NCBI GenBank assembly: GCA_963653535.1
Contig: CAVJWU010000032.1
Coordinates: 1 to 16,640, forward strand
Length of the DNA: 16,640 nt
Reading direction: 5' to 3'
DNA from: UBA3210 sp963653535
Lineage (GTDB): Bacteria; Bacillota_I; Bacilli_A; RFN20; CAG-449
Shown piece after piece: positions 7,032-14,462 of this stretch. The position numbers were made by a program, and so were the translations under genes. Each line of letters begins with the position of its first letter. Position 1 is the stretch's first letter. Under the pieces are notes generated by a model. It was not told the DNA's origin, did no database searches, and saw only the letters and a program-made list of their open reading frames with translations.

Positions 7032-7868
7032 TTAACTTAATATAATACCTTGTATTTTAGTTAGAATTTCTACCATTTCATCGTCATCTAGATGATATTT
7101 TTCTTTGGTTTTATTATCGTAAGGTTTATTTAAAATCATCTTTCTAACTAAGTCGACACAAAGATCAACAATTAATTCAGGATTATATTCTTCTAAAATA
7201 GAATTAGGAAAAGTTTTAATGTGGACTGTATTAAGTACTTCTAAAGAAACATCAAATAATGAAGGATCACAAGTTTTATCAAAATAATCTTTTGCTTCAA
7301 GATAAACATCTTCTTCAAAAGGTAATTTTAAATTAATAGGATTTATTTTTAATATTTCTCCTGCCCTGTAGATGTTTATAACTTCATCAACTTTTTGTTC
7401 TACTAAAATAAATAAAACTAATGTCTTATATTTATAAGCAATATCTTCTAAGAGAAGAAATTCTTTTACTAATGGTAAATAGGAACGAATATTTGCTTTT
7501 GAAAGATAATTTAATGCTCGATGGATTTTAGATTCATTTTTAGATAATAAATAAGGTTTAACATCCTCTTCGTTAAATTTCTTATCCTTTTTATTATATT
7601 CTTTGACAAATTTCTCTTTTAATTCATTTAAAAAATCTTCTACTTCCATTGAAATATAAGGTGCGTTCTTATAATAATCAATTACTGAAAGAACATTCGA
7701 AGGTTCTTCTTTTAACGCGTAAAACATTACATGTTGAGAAATAAATAATATTGGATCTACTTTTAATAAATCTTGATTATTCTCAATAAAAAATTTTAAT
7801 TCATCTTCATTTCCAGAACTTACAATCGTATTTAAAATGGAAAATCTTTTTTCACTATCTTTATTCAT
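7032..7868 (-). CDS. Unrecognised helical protein, last gene of the Hsp70/J-protein operon
   Basis: This is a 278-residue soluble protein that I do not recognise. It appears almost entirely alpha-helical, with paired amphipathic helices (for example 17-45, 98-135, 140-165), which suggests a HEAT- or TPR-like repeat scaffold, but no clear repeat consensus can be read. No signal peptide, membrane segment or cysteine motif is present. It starts after TAGGTGATTA, 31 bases behind the Hsp70 gene on the same strand, and closes the operon. No terminator is visible before tRNA-Cys. Position suggests an adaptor or cofactor of the Hsp70 (for instance a nucleotide-exchange or client-binding factor); this is inference from context only. 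Confidence 0.75.
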   Translation of the reverse strand: MNKDSEKRFSILNTIVSSGNEDELKFFIENNQDLLKVDPILFISQHVMFYALKEEPSNVLSVIDYYKNAPYISMEVEDFLNELKEKFVKEYNKKDKKFNEEDVKPYLLSKNESKIHRALNYLSKANIRSYLPLVKEFLLLEDIAYKYKTLVLFILVEQKVDEVINIYRAGEILKINPINLKLPFEEDVYLEAKDYFDKTCDPSLFDVSLEVLNTVHIKTFPNSILEEYNPELIVDLCVDLVRKMILNKPYDNKTKEKYHLDDDEMVEILTKIQGIILS

Positions 7869-7899
7869 TTAATCACCTAGAAATATTCTATAAAAATTA

Positions 7900-9324
7900 C
7901 TATTCAATTTCAATTTTTAATTTATCAATAATAGATTTAGTTTCACTATATTTATCATTTTGTTCTTTACTATAAAGAACATAATCATCTTTTTCATCTT
8001 TATAATAGATATTTAAAATACCATTAGTATCAACATAAAGGTTAATCATCGTGACTCTTCCTTTTGTAAGTTCTTTCTTATCTATATTATATAATAAGGT
8101 ATTATTACCAAAATAAGATGCATTACCTTGTCTTAATTCAATAAAAGATCTAGTCACTACCATTCTAGTAGATAAAGGTAAACTAGAACCTGCTTTTAAT
8201 CTTTCTACGCCCATCAATCTTTCATTATAAGATTTAATAGGTAAAGTTAAGATATCAAGCGTTAAATAATCTTTCGTAGAAACTAAATATAATAAGCCAT
8301 TTAAAGTACTTTCTTTATTTAAATGAATAATCTTTTCATTAGGAAATAAAGAAACAATCTCTTCTTCAAAAAAAGGTAAAGAAAAACTACCTCCATTAAG
8401 AAAGATATAATCAATCTCATTTATTGAAATACCGCTAGTGAGGAGAGTGTAACAAATTTCTTCTTTTAAAGTAGCAATAACATCTTTACAAGCAAATTTA
8501 AATTCTTCTAAAGTAATAGAATAAGAAATATGTTGACTATTACCATCCTGATCATTAATAAATGGAATATATATCGTTGCTTCTTTATGAGTTGATAAAT
8601 AAACTTTTGCACGACGAGCTTCATTAAATATTCTTAAAATTTGATCATTATTAAGAACTAAATCTTCATAATCTCTATTCAATTTTTCTTTTACAAGATT
8701 AACGATAATTTGATCTAAATCAATTCCTCCTAAGCGAGGAGATTTATTTACTCCTAGCGTTTCTTCTCCACCATTAAAGATTTCATTGCAAGAAATATCT
8801 AGATATCCTCCACCAAAATCAATTGAAAGAAAATGTTTGCCATCTTCCTGTTTATCTTTTAAATAATAAATTGGTCCTAAGATTGATTCATTAAAAATTT
8901 TTTCAATTTTAAGAGATGCAAGTTTTCCTGCTTCTAAAAGTTCTTTTCTTTCTAAAGAAGTAAATAAATTTGGAACGCTTAAATATGCTTTTTCAATTTT
9001 ATCATTAATCAAATTTTCTCCTAAATATTTAATTCTTTTTAGTATTAAAGCGATAATTTCTTTACAAGTTATAATTTCATTTTCTATTTCTCTTTTAAAA
9101 GAAGAAGCTAGATTAATCTTCATCGCTTCAAAATAATTTTTGTAATTAGAAGAAGATCTTTTTAAACTTTCTTCACCAAAGATAACTTTATTATCATCGA
9201 TAAATAAAGAAGATAAAAAAGTGTCTTCTTCATTTTCATTAATGATTTTAGTTATCTTACCATCATGAAAAATAGAAGCTTTTATATAACTTGTACCGAA
9301 ATCAATGCATAAAATATTTTCCAT
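7900..9324 (-). CDS. Divergent Hsp70 (DnaK paralogue) without C-terminal lid
   Basis: The actin-like ATPase domain fills residues 1-350: phosphate-1 DFGTS (8-12), the SVPNLFTSLERKEL motif (116-129), phosphate-2 DFGGGYLDIS (169-178), RLGGIDLD (197-204), NEARRAKVYLS (234-244) and the adenosine motif LNGGSFSLP (309-317). A linker-like segment LTLDILTLPI (354-363) leads into a shortened beta substrate-binding domain (about 364-445). The chain ends at 474 residues, whereas DnaK has about 610-640, so the helical lid is missing or reduced to a short helix. The phosphate-2 threonine of DnaK (GGGTFD) is Tyr174 here. The start codon overlaps the stop of the J-protein gene (TAATG), preceded by AGAGGTGG, so translation is coupled. 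It is most likely a specialised ATP-driven chaperone working with the adjacent membrane J-protein, not the housekeeping DnaK. Confidence 0.9.
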   Translation of the reverse strand: MENILCIDFGTSYIKASIFHDGKITKIINENEEDTFLSSLFIDDNKVIFGEESLKRSSSNYKNYFEAMKINLASSFKREIENEIITCKEIIALILKRIKYLGENLINDKIEKAYLSVPNLFTSLERKELLEAGKLASLKIEKIFNESILGPIYYLKDKQEDGKHFLSIDFGGGYLDISCNEIFNGGEETLGVNKSPRLGGIDLDQIIVNLVKEKLNRDYEDLVLNNDQILRIFNEARRAKVYLSTHKEATIYIPFINDQDGNSQHISYSITLEEFKFACKDVIATLKEEICYTLLTSGISINEIDYIFLNGGSFSLPFFEEEIVSLFPNEKIIHLNKESTLNGLLYLVSTKDYLTLDILTLPIKSYNERLMGVERLKAGSSLPLSTRMVVTRSFIELRQGNASYFGNNTLLYNIDKKELTKGRVTMINLYVDTNGILNIYYKDEKDDYVLYSKEQNDKYSETKSIIDKLKIEIE

Positions 9325-10034
9325 TATCTGCCACCTCTAAAAAGTAAACTTAATAACAAGAGAAATCCGTTAAATAAAATAAACGATAAAATTAAGCCAA
9401 GAAAGATTCTTCCAAGAGAAAATTTACAATAACGAACTTCTGAATTATAGCGATAATTAGACATTATCTTTTGATAAACTAAGCGATAAAAAGATTGATA
9501 TTTTAAATTATTTGGTTCAATATTTAACGCTTCTCTAATTTGGTTTAAAGAAGATTCATAGTCGCCTTTTTTATAAAGAATAAAAGAAACAACAAAATAA
9601 TATCTTCCATTTCGAGAATAAGAAGGTATTTCATTTAATACTTTTAAACTCATATCAAGATTACCTTGCATAGCAAATGTTATCGCTTCACTAATTTCTT
9701 GAGAATCATCTTGTTCTACTCTAAGTTCAATATATTCATTTTGACGAGCGTAATTATAGAAAAAATTAGCGAAGTCAAAACCAGGATCATCGAATTGATA
9801 AGAATTAGATTGTGGTGAAGAAGAATTTCCTTCATAAGATGAATATTGATTCTTATTTGGTGAAGTTAACATTTCATAAGCTTCATTAATCTCAACCATT
9901 TTCTTTTCATATTCTTTATTCCCAGGATTTAAATCAGGGTGATATTTTTTTGCAAGTTTACGATATGCTTTTTTAATTTCATCTTCTGTTGCATTTCTGT
10001 CTATTCCTAATACTGCGTAAGGATCATTCACCAT
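9324..10034 (-). CDS. Membrane-anchored J-domain protein with TPR region
   Basis: This 236-residue cochaperone has an N-terminal J domain (about 4-66) with the catalytic HPD (32-34) between helices KKAYRKLAKKY and EKKMVEINEAYEML. A Ser/Asn/Gln-rich and Phe-rich linker (66-95) follows. Residues about 112-175 form one or two TPR-like helix pairs (AMQGNLDMSLKVL; LYKKGDYESSLNQIREALNIEPN). One hydrophobic segment (207-232, IFLGLILSFILFNGFLLLLSLLF) anchors the C-terminus. The Gly-Phe and zinc-finger regions of DnaJ are absent. The J domain would face the cytoplasm and stimulate the ATPase of the overlapping Hsp70. It starts after TAGGTGATATT, 8 bases behind the 91-residue gene. Similar J-plus-TPR membrane proteins next to Hsp70 genes occur in Bacillota, with function largely untested. 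Confidence 0.92.
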   Translation of the reverse strand: MVNDPYAVLGIDRNATEDEIKKAYRKLAKKYHPDLNPGNKEYEKKMVEINEAYEMLTSPNKNQYSSYEGNSSSPQSNSYQFDDPGFDFANFFYNYARQNEYIELRVEQDDSQEISEAITFAMQGNLDMSLKVLNEIPSYSRNGRYYFVVSFILYKKGDYESSLNQIREALNIEPNNLKYQSFYRLVYQKIMSNYRYNSEVRYCKFSLGRIFLGLILSFILFNGFLLLLSLLFRGGR

Positions 10035-10042
10035 AATATCAC

Positions 10043-10318
10043 CTAATAAATTCTTTTTAATTCTTTTCCTTTAGCGAAAGAATCAATGTAATTATTTTTA
10101 CCTTTTAAATATAAATTAATATCTTGAGAAGTAAATTTGTTTACTTGTTCTATTTTAAAGTAGTCTTTATATTCTTCTTTACGAGAATAAGTAGCGTATT
10201 CAGCTTTTCTAGTTTTATTAAAATCTTCACTATTATCTTCATCAAAATAAGAGTTAATCGTATAACTTATTTCATTAGAAAGATTATCTTCTTTAAAATT
10301 GATTAATTCATGTTTCAT
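10043..10318 (-). CDS. Small unknown protein, first gene of the Hsp70/J-protein operon
   Basis: This 91-residue protein is rich in Lys, Glu, Asp, Tyr and Asn, has no cysteine and no membrane segment, and matches no family I know. It looks partly disordered (residues 20-50: Asp/Glu then Arg/Lys/Tyr rich), with short helices at both ends. It is accepted as a gene because of the strong AAGGAGGATAAG ribosome binding site at correct spacing, its position as first gene after the control region, and only 8 bases to the J-protein gene. It ends in TAG. It could be a regulator, client or adaptor of the chaperone pair; nothing in the sequence decides. Confidence 0.65.
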   Translation of the reverse strand: MKHELINFKEDNLSNEISYTINSYFDEDNSEDFNKTRKAEYATYSRKEEYKDYFKIEQVNKFTSQDINLYLKGKNNYIDSFAKGKELKRIY

Positions 10319-10357
10319 CGACTTATCCTCCTTGCATTAATATTTAAAAATAACTTT

Positions 10358-10401
10358 GGTTAATAGAAGGTAAATAGAAAGTAAAAATGAGGTAAAGAGC
10401 A
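10358..10401 (-). promoter_or_regulatory. Four 11-base direct repeats (PhoP-box-like) facing the chaperone operon
   Basis: Read on the plus strand, four 11-base units follow without a gap: GGTTAATAGAA (10358), GGTAAATAGAA (10369), AGTAAAAATGA (10380) and GGTAAAGAGCA (10391). On the minus strand they read TTTACC, TTTACT, TTTACC, TTAACC at an exact 11-base period, pointing toward the 91-residue gene. An 11-base period is the hallmark of OmpR/PhoB-type response-regulator sites, and TTAACA-type repeats are the known boxes of Bacillus PhoP. The downstream promoter has only weak -10 candidates (around 10342-10348) and no -35, which fits activator dependence. Confidence 0.6.
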
Positions 10402-10408
10402 AAATAAA

Positions 10409-10425
10409 TTTACTTTTCATTTACT
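10409..10425 (+). promoter_or_regulatory. Two PhoP-box-like repeats facing the response-regulator gene
   Basis: TTTACT occurs at 10409-10414 and again at 10420-10425, an 11-base period, reading toward the response-regulator gene. The pair lies where a -35 box should be, 9 bases before the -10 box, in keeping with direct activation (autoregulation) by an OmpR-family regulator. Confidence 0.55.
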
Positions 10426-10434
10426 TAATAATAA

Positions 10435-10440
10435 TATAAT
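10435..10440 (+). promoter_or_regulatory. -10 box of the two-component operon
   Basis: A perfect TATAAT precedes the start codon by 19 bases. No -35 match is found 17 bases upstream (ACTTTT); that position is occupied by the TTTACT repeats. The start site would fall next to the GAGGTGA ribosome binding site, giving a minimal leader. Confidence 0.5.
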
Positions 10441-10459
10441 GTTAACGAGGTGAAAGATT

Positions 10460-11140
10460 ATGAGAATTTTAGTTGTAGATGATGAAATAAATATTGTTAA
10501 GCTCATTAAGACCATTCTTGAAAAGGAAGGCTATGAAGTAGTTACCGCGTTAGATGGAGAAAGAGCTTTAGATATATATTATGATGGTCATGTCGATATG
10601 ATTATATGTGATGAAATGATGCCTCGTGTAAATGGAAATGAAATGATTAGAGAAATACGTTCAGAAAATAAAAATATTCCAATCATTATGGTCACCGCGA
10701 AAGGTTCAATTGAAGATAAAGCTCTCTCTTTTGATTTAGGAGTCGATGATTATTTAGTTAAACCAATTGATACTCAAGAATTAATTATTCGTGTAAAAGC
10801 GATTTTTAGAAGATTAAAGATCGTCACAGATAAAAAGATTCAAGTAAAAGATGTTTTAATTGATTCAACAACTAATACCGTTTCTAATGTTGTAACAGGT
10901 GAAAACGTATCTTTAACTAAAACTGAATTTGATATTCTCTATAAGTTACTTTCTTATCCAGAAAAATCATTTACAAAATATCAATTATTCAATGAATTCT
11001 GGGGTGTTAATTCTGATACAGATGAATCTATCATCAAAGTATTCATTTTGAAAATAAGAAAAAAGATTGAACCATTTCCTGAAATTGGTATTCAAACAAT
11101 TATGGGGATTGGTTATCGAGGTATAAGAAATGACAAATAA
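10460..11140 (+). CDS. OmpR/PhoP-family response regulator
   Basis: This is a 226-residue two-domain transcription factor. The receiver domain (1-118) has the acidic pocket Asp7-Asp8, phospho-acceptor Asp51 in CDEMMP, Thr79 (MVTAK) and Lys101 (LVKPI). The C-terminal winged helix (about 130-224) shows the OmpR-class pattern VSLTKTEFDILYKLLSYPEKSFTKYQL, then DESIIKVFILKIRKKIEP and the wing IMGIGYRG. It starts after GAGGTGA. The histidine-kinase start overlaps its last codons by 11 bases, so the two are translationally coupled. OmpR-type regulators bind direct repeats at an 11-base period, and such repeats flank its promoter and that of the divergent chaperone operon, which makes both likely targets. 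Confidence 0.95.
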   Translation: MRILVVDDEINIVKLIKTILEKEGYEVVTALDGERALDIYYDGHVDMIICDEMMPRVNGNEMIREIRSENKNIPIIMVTAKGSIEDKALSFDLGVDDYLVKPIDTQELIIRVKAIFRRLKIVTDKKIQVKDVLIDSTTNTVSNVVTGENVSLTKTEFDILYKLLSYPEKSFTKYQLFNEFWGVNSDTDESIIKVFILKIRKKIEPFPEIGIQTIMGIGYRGIRNDK

Positions 11141-12197
11141 AAAGAAAGAAATAAAAAATAAAATTAAACGTTTTAATTCTTATTTCTTCCGATTTCCAAT
11201 AATTGTAATTTTTTCTTTCTTTTTTGCATCGATTTTAACTTATGGAATCAATATGATTCTTGTTGCAAGTAAGGTTCCACTTAATAAGATTGATTCTTCA
11301 ATATATCCAATCATTCTTCTAGTATGCTGTTTCGTTATTAGTTTAATTACTACAAGATTATTAACTAAAAATATGGACAACTTTCTAAAAGAAGAAAAAG
11401 AAGTCCTTCAAGCGATGGGAAAAGGTGATTTTAGTAAGAAAATCACTGCAAAAGTAAGAGAACCTTACATGAAACAAACTGCAGAAAATATTAATCTTGT
11501 TAATGAAGAATTAAATTCAATTTCTTATTTAAAAAAAGATTTTATTAGAAATTTCTCACATGAATTTAAAACTCCCATCGTTTCAATTAAAGGCTATTCT
11601 GAATTATTACTAAACAATAAAGATTTATCCGAAGAAGAAAAAGAATCATATTTAAAAATTATCTATTCAGAAAGTGTGAGATTATCAAATCTAGCTACTT
11701 CAACCTTTTTATTATCAAAACTTAATACTGATAGTTACATTTTAAAAAAAGAAGAAGTATATCTTGATGAATCTATTGAAGAATCAGCATTAGTTTTATA
11801 TCCTCAAATAGAAGCAAAAGAACTAGAGATTGAAATCAATTTAATCCATGCAAAAATCATGGCAGAAAAAGAATTAATTAAAGAAATCTGGATTAATATC
11901 TTAAATAACGCAATTAAATATACTCCAAATAAAGGAAAAATCACGATTACCGCTAGTCAAATTCAAACTGGATATTTAGTGTCATTTTCTGATACTGGTA
12001 TCGGAATGAAAAATAGCGTATTAGAACATATCTTTGATGAATATTATCAAGGCGATACAACACATAAAAATAAAGGAATTGGTCTAGGCTTAAGTATCGC
12101 AAAAAAAATTATTGAATTACATTCTTGGCAAATTCATGTTGTATCCAAAGAAAATGTTGGCAGCGTATTTTCTATCTTAATTCCAATTAATAACTAA
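11130..12197 (+). CDS. Membrane sensor histidine kinase (small extracytoplasmic loop)
   Basis: This is a 355-residue kinase with two membrane segments (about 22-46 and 58-78) separated by only some 12 residues outside the membrane, so it lacks a periplasmic-type sensor domain. A HAMP-like linker (about 78-130) follows. The dimerisation domain has FSHEFKTPI with phospho-acceptor His144. The ATP domain has the N box EIWINILNNAIKY (252-264), G1 SDTGIGM (287-293), F box IFDEYYQ (301-307) and G2 GIGLGLS (316-322). It would phosphorylate the overlapping response regulator. Short-loop kinases of this kind sense signals within or at the membrane, often through a partner protein. No partner transporter is adjacent; the nearest membrane candidate is the J-protein of the divergent operon. 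Confidence 0.94.
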   Translation: MTNKKKEIKNKIKRFNSYFFRFPIIVIFSFFFASILTYGINMILVASKVPLNKIDSSIYPIILLVCCFVISLITTRLLTKNMDNFLKEEKEVLQAMGKGDFSKKITAKVREPYMKQTAENINLVNEELNSISYLKKDFIRNFSHEFKTPIVSIKGYSELLLNNKDLSEEEKESYLKIIYSESVRLSNLATSTFLLSKLNTDSYILKKEEVYLDESIEESALVLYPQIEAKELEIEINLIHAKIMAEKELIKEIWINILNNAIKYTPNKGKITITASQIQTGYLVSFSDTGIGMKNSVLEHIFDEYYQGDTTHKNKGIGLGLSIAKKIIELHSWQIHVVSKENVGSVFSILIPINN

Positions 12198-12235
12198 AAA
12201 AGAGAAGTTCAATATGAACTTCTCTTTTATTTTAT
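12198..12235. terminator. Bidirectional terminator between kinase and malQ
   Basis: AGAGAAGTTC and GAACTTCTCT pair around the loop AATAT (12211-12215). The stem is flanked by AAAAA on the left and TTTTATTTTATT on the right, so T runs follow it on both strands. It starts right at the kinase stop and ends at the malQ stop. Confidence 0.88.
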
Positions 12236-13809
12236 TATCTATTTGCCTCTTTACTCATTGCGAATAAACGATCGGATAATTCTTTAGAAAAATCAGATTT
12301 TAAGAATCTAAATTGCCAGTTACCAGAAGCTTTGCCTGGAGTATTAATTCTTGATTCTGCCCCCATATGTAATAAATCTTGTGGAGTAAAGATAACTACA
12401 TTAGCTCTTGATCTCATTAATGAACCAATTAATGTATCTAAGATATCTTCATCTCTAGTAATGCATAAATAATCTTTCATCGCAGGTTTTAAAGAAGGAT
12501 TTTCTTCTAAGAAAGATGCCATAACATCATTATCATGAGTACCGATATAAGCAATGCAGTTTTCTTCATAATTATGAGGTAAGAATGGATTTAATAATTT
12601 AGCTTCCTTAAATTCTCTTTGAGTTTTACAATGTGAGAAATCAGGTCCTTTACATTCATTTGGATCATCTGCATAATAATTACCATTTAAATGTCTTTCG
12701 TAATCACCAAATGCAAATTGAAGTAATTTCATACCTGGGAAACCACATTTTTCCTTCAAGTCTTTTACTCCTTGAGTAATAACACCTAAATCTTCTGCGA
12801 TAATTTGACATTTCTTTGCAACTGGATTAATCGCTTCGAAAAGATCGTATTTTGGTCCATCAACCCATTCACCATTAACAGCAGTTTCTTCACCAAATGG
12901 AATAGACCAATAAGCTTCAAATCCTCTAAAATGATCGATTCTTAATGCATCAAATAATTTAGCCATCGCTTTAGTTCTATGTTTCCACCAAGAATAATGA
13001 GTCTTCTTATTCTTTTCCCAATTATAAATTGGATTGCCCCATAATTGACCTGTAGCAGAGAAGAAATCTGGTGGTACACCAGCTACTTTAGTAGGACGTC
13101 TAGTTCTATCTAGCATAAATAAATGTGGATGAGCCCACACATCCGCGGAATCTAATGAAACATAAATTGGCATATCACCAATAATCTTAATGCCTGCTCT
13201 ATTCGCATGTTTCTTTAATTTTAAATATTGTTCATAAGCTTTGTATTGAACATAAATCCAAAATTTATAATCTTCAATATGACTTAATTTAGCTTCTTGA
13301 ACAGCTTTTTTCTTATGTAAACGATAATCACGTTTCCATTCTTGGAAAGATTTACCACCATGCATGTTTTTAATTAACATGAAGCAAGCGTAATCTTCAA
13401 TCCAATATTTTTGTTTTTTATAGAATTTTTGAATTTTCTCTTCTTCTTTAGCATATCCCCTTTCATATGCTTTTCTTAAAATATCAAATCTTTCTGAATA
13501 AATTTTACCATAGTCACAATATCTCTTATTTGTGCCACCTCTAATTTTACGTACTTCTTCTTTAGTTAATAATCCTTCCTTAACTAAAATATCAAGATCA
13601 ATAAAATATGGATTTAATGCAAAAGCTGAGAAACTTTGATATGGTGAATCACCATATGAAGTTGGATTTAATGGGAGCATTTGCCAATATTTTTGATTTG
13701 ATCTTTTTAAAAATCTAATAAATGAATGTGCTTCTTTACCAAAAGTACCAATACCATGTCTACTAGGTAAAGAAGAAATATGGACGAGTAGTCCTGAACC
13801 TTTTTCCAT
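12235..13809 (-). CDS. malQ: 4-alpha-glucanotransferase (amylomaltase, GH77)
   Basis: This 524-residue cytosolic enzyme transfers alpha-1,4-glucan segments between maltodextrins, releasing glucose, in maltose/glycogen metabolism. It matches the compact bacterial MalQ along its length: N-terminal GSGLLVHISSLPSRHGIGTFG, PLNPTSYGDSPYQSFSAFALNP, DMPIYVSLDSADVW, nucleophile Asp292 in LRIDHFRGFEAYW, general acid/base Glu339 in IAEDLG, transition-state Asp426 in YIGTHDNDV, and the C-terminal RINTPG. A Cys-containing insert-like stretch occupies about 383-405. No signal peptide is present, so it is intracellular. It starts after AAAAGGAGATTG. It has its own strong promoter and shares a terminator with the kinase, so it forms a single-gene unit. 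Confidence 0.97.
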   Translation of the reverse strand: MEKGSGLLVHISSLPSRHGIGTFGKEAHSFIRFLKRSNQKYWQMLPLNPTSYGDSPYQSFSAFALNPYFIDLDILVKEGLLTKEEVRKIRGGTNKRYCDYGKIYSERFDILRKAYERGYAKEEEKIQKFYKKQKYWIEDYACFMLIKNMHGGKSFQEWKRDYRLHKKKAVQEAKLSHIEDYKFWIYVQYKAYEQYLKLKKHANRAGIKIIGDMPIYVSLDSADVWAHPHLFMLDRTRRPTKVAGVPPDFFSATGQLWGNPIYNWEKNKKTHYSWWKHRTKAMAKLFDALRIDHFRGFEAYWSIPFGEETAVNGEWVDGPKYDLFEAINPVAKKCQIIAEDLGVITQGVKDLKEKCGFPGMKLLQFAFGDYERHLNGNYYADDPNECKGPDFSHCKTQREFKEAKLLNPFLPHNYEENCIAYIGTHDNDVMASFLEENPSLKPAMKDYLCITRDEDILDTLIGSLMRSRANVVIFTPQDLLHMGAESRINTPGKASGNWQFRFLKSDFSKELSDRLFAMSKEANR

Positions 13810-13832
13810 AACAATCTCCTTTTGATAGAATT

Positions 13833-13861
13833 ATTATAAGATTAAATTAATAAAATAACAA
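13833..13861 (-). promoter_or_regulatory. Promoter of malQ
   Basis: On the minus strand TTGTTA (13856-13861), 17 bases, then a perfect TATAAT (13833-13838). The start would lie about 17 bases before the malQ start codon. No operator palindrome is evident next to it. Confidence 0.65.
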
Positions 13862-13983
13862 TTCTAAATATTATAATTTTGCTTAAAAAAACTAATAAAA
13901 ATCCTAATATTCCATATCTTTACATTTTTCTAGTTTTTATTTTATTTGCTTTAATATATAATATAAAAAGGAGGCTTGTTTAT

Positions 13984-14442
13984 ATGATATTAACAAATAT
14001 TTTAGATAGTAATATTACATGGATTGTCTTCTGGACGATTATCTTTATTATCACTCTTTTAGTTGAAATATCGACTACTCAGCTCGTTTCCATTTGGTTT
14101 AGTGGAGCATCAATAATTTCTTTTATTCTCGCTTTATGTTCAGTTCCATATTGGATTCAACTAGTTGTATTTGTTGTTAGTTCTGCTTTATTACTCTTTT
14201 TATCTAATTTATTATTTAAAGATAAAATATTAAAGTTTAAAAAATCACCAACTAACGCCGATACATTAATTGGTCAAGAAATAAAATTAACTAAAGGCGT
14301 ATCTTTATTAGAATATGGAGAAGCTAGAATTAGAGATGTCATTTGGACTGTCGCAGTCGATGATGACAAACAATATAATAAAGATGAAATAGTCGTCATT
14401 AAAGAAATTAAAGGTAATAAATTAATCGTTACAAAAAAATAA
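13984..14442 (+). CDS. NfeD-family membrane protein
   Basis: This 152-residue short-type NfeD protein has an N-terminal region of three hydrophobic helices (about 12-28, 34-52, 56-76) and a cytosolic OB-fold domain (about 90-150: GQEIKLTKG, GEARIRDVIWTVAVDD, DEIVVIKEIKGNKLIVTKK). This class pairs with SPFH proteins, which NfeD helps assemble in the membrane, and here the SPFH gene follows 20 bases later. I chose the ATG at 13984 because AAAAGGAGG (13966-13974) precedes it. The frame is open 35 codons further upstream to a TTG, but that stretch lacks a ribosome binding site. A TATAAT at 13957-13962 lies too close to the ribosome binding site to be convincing as this gene's promoter. Confidence 0.88.
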   Translation: MILTNILDSNITWIVFWTIIFIITLLVEISTTQLVSIWFSGASIISFILALCSVPYWIQLVVFVVSSALLLFLSNLLFKDKILKFKKSPTNADTLIGQEIKLTKGVSLLEYGEARIRDVIWTVAVDDDKQYNKDEIVVIKEIKGNKLIVTKK

Positions 14443-14462
14443 ATTAAGGGGATTATATAATT

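Noticed and set aside
10124..10306. Plus-strand 60-residue hydrophobic frame opposite the 91-residue gene
   Set aside because: It is a Phe/Ile-rich shadow of Lys/Glu-rich coding on the other strand, with no ribosome binding site. The minus frame has a strong one.
10358..10426. CRISPR-like or minisatellite interpretation of the 11-base repeats
   Set aside because: Units are short, contiguous without spacers, and change orientation between two promoters, which fits regulator boxes and not an array.
13879..13983. 35-residue upstream extension of NfeD from a TTG
   Set aside because: There is no ribosome binding site before it. AAAAGGAGG precedes the internal ATG, and family proteins begin there.
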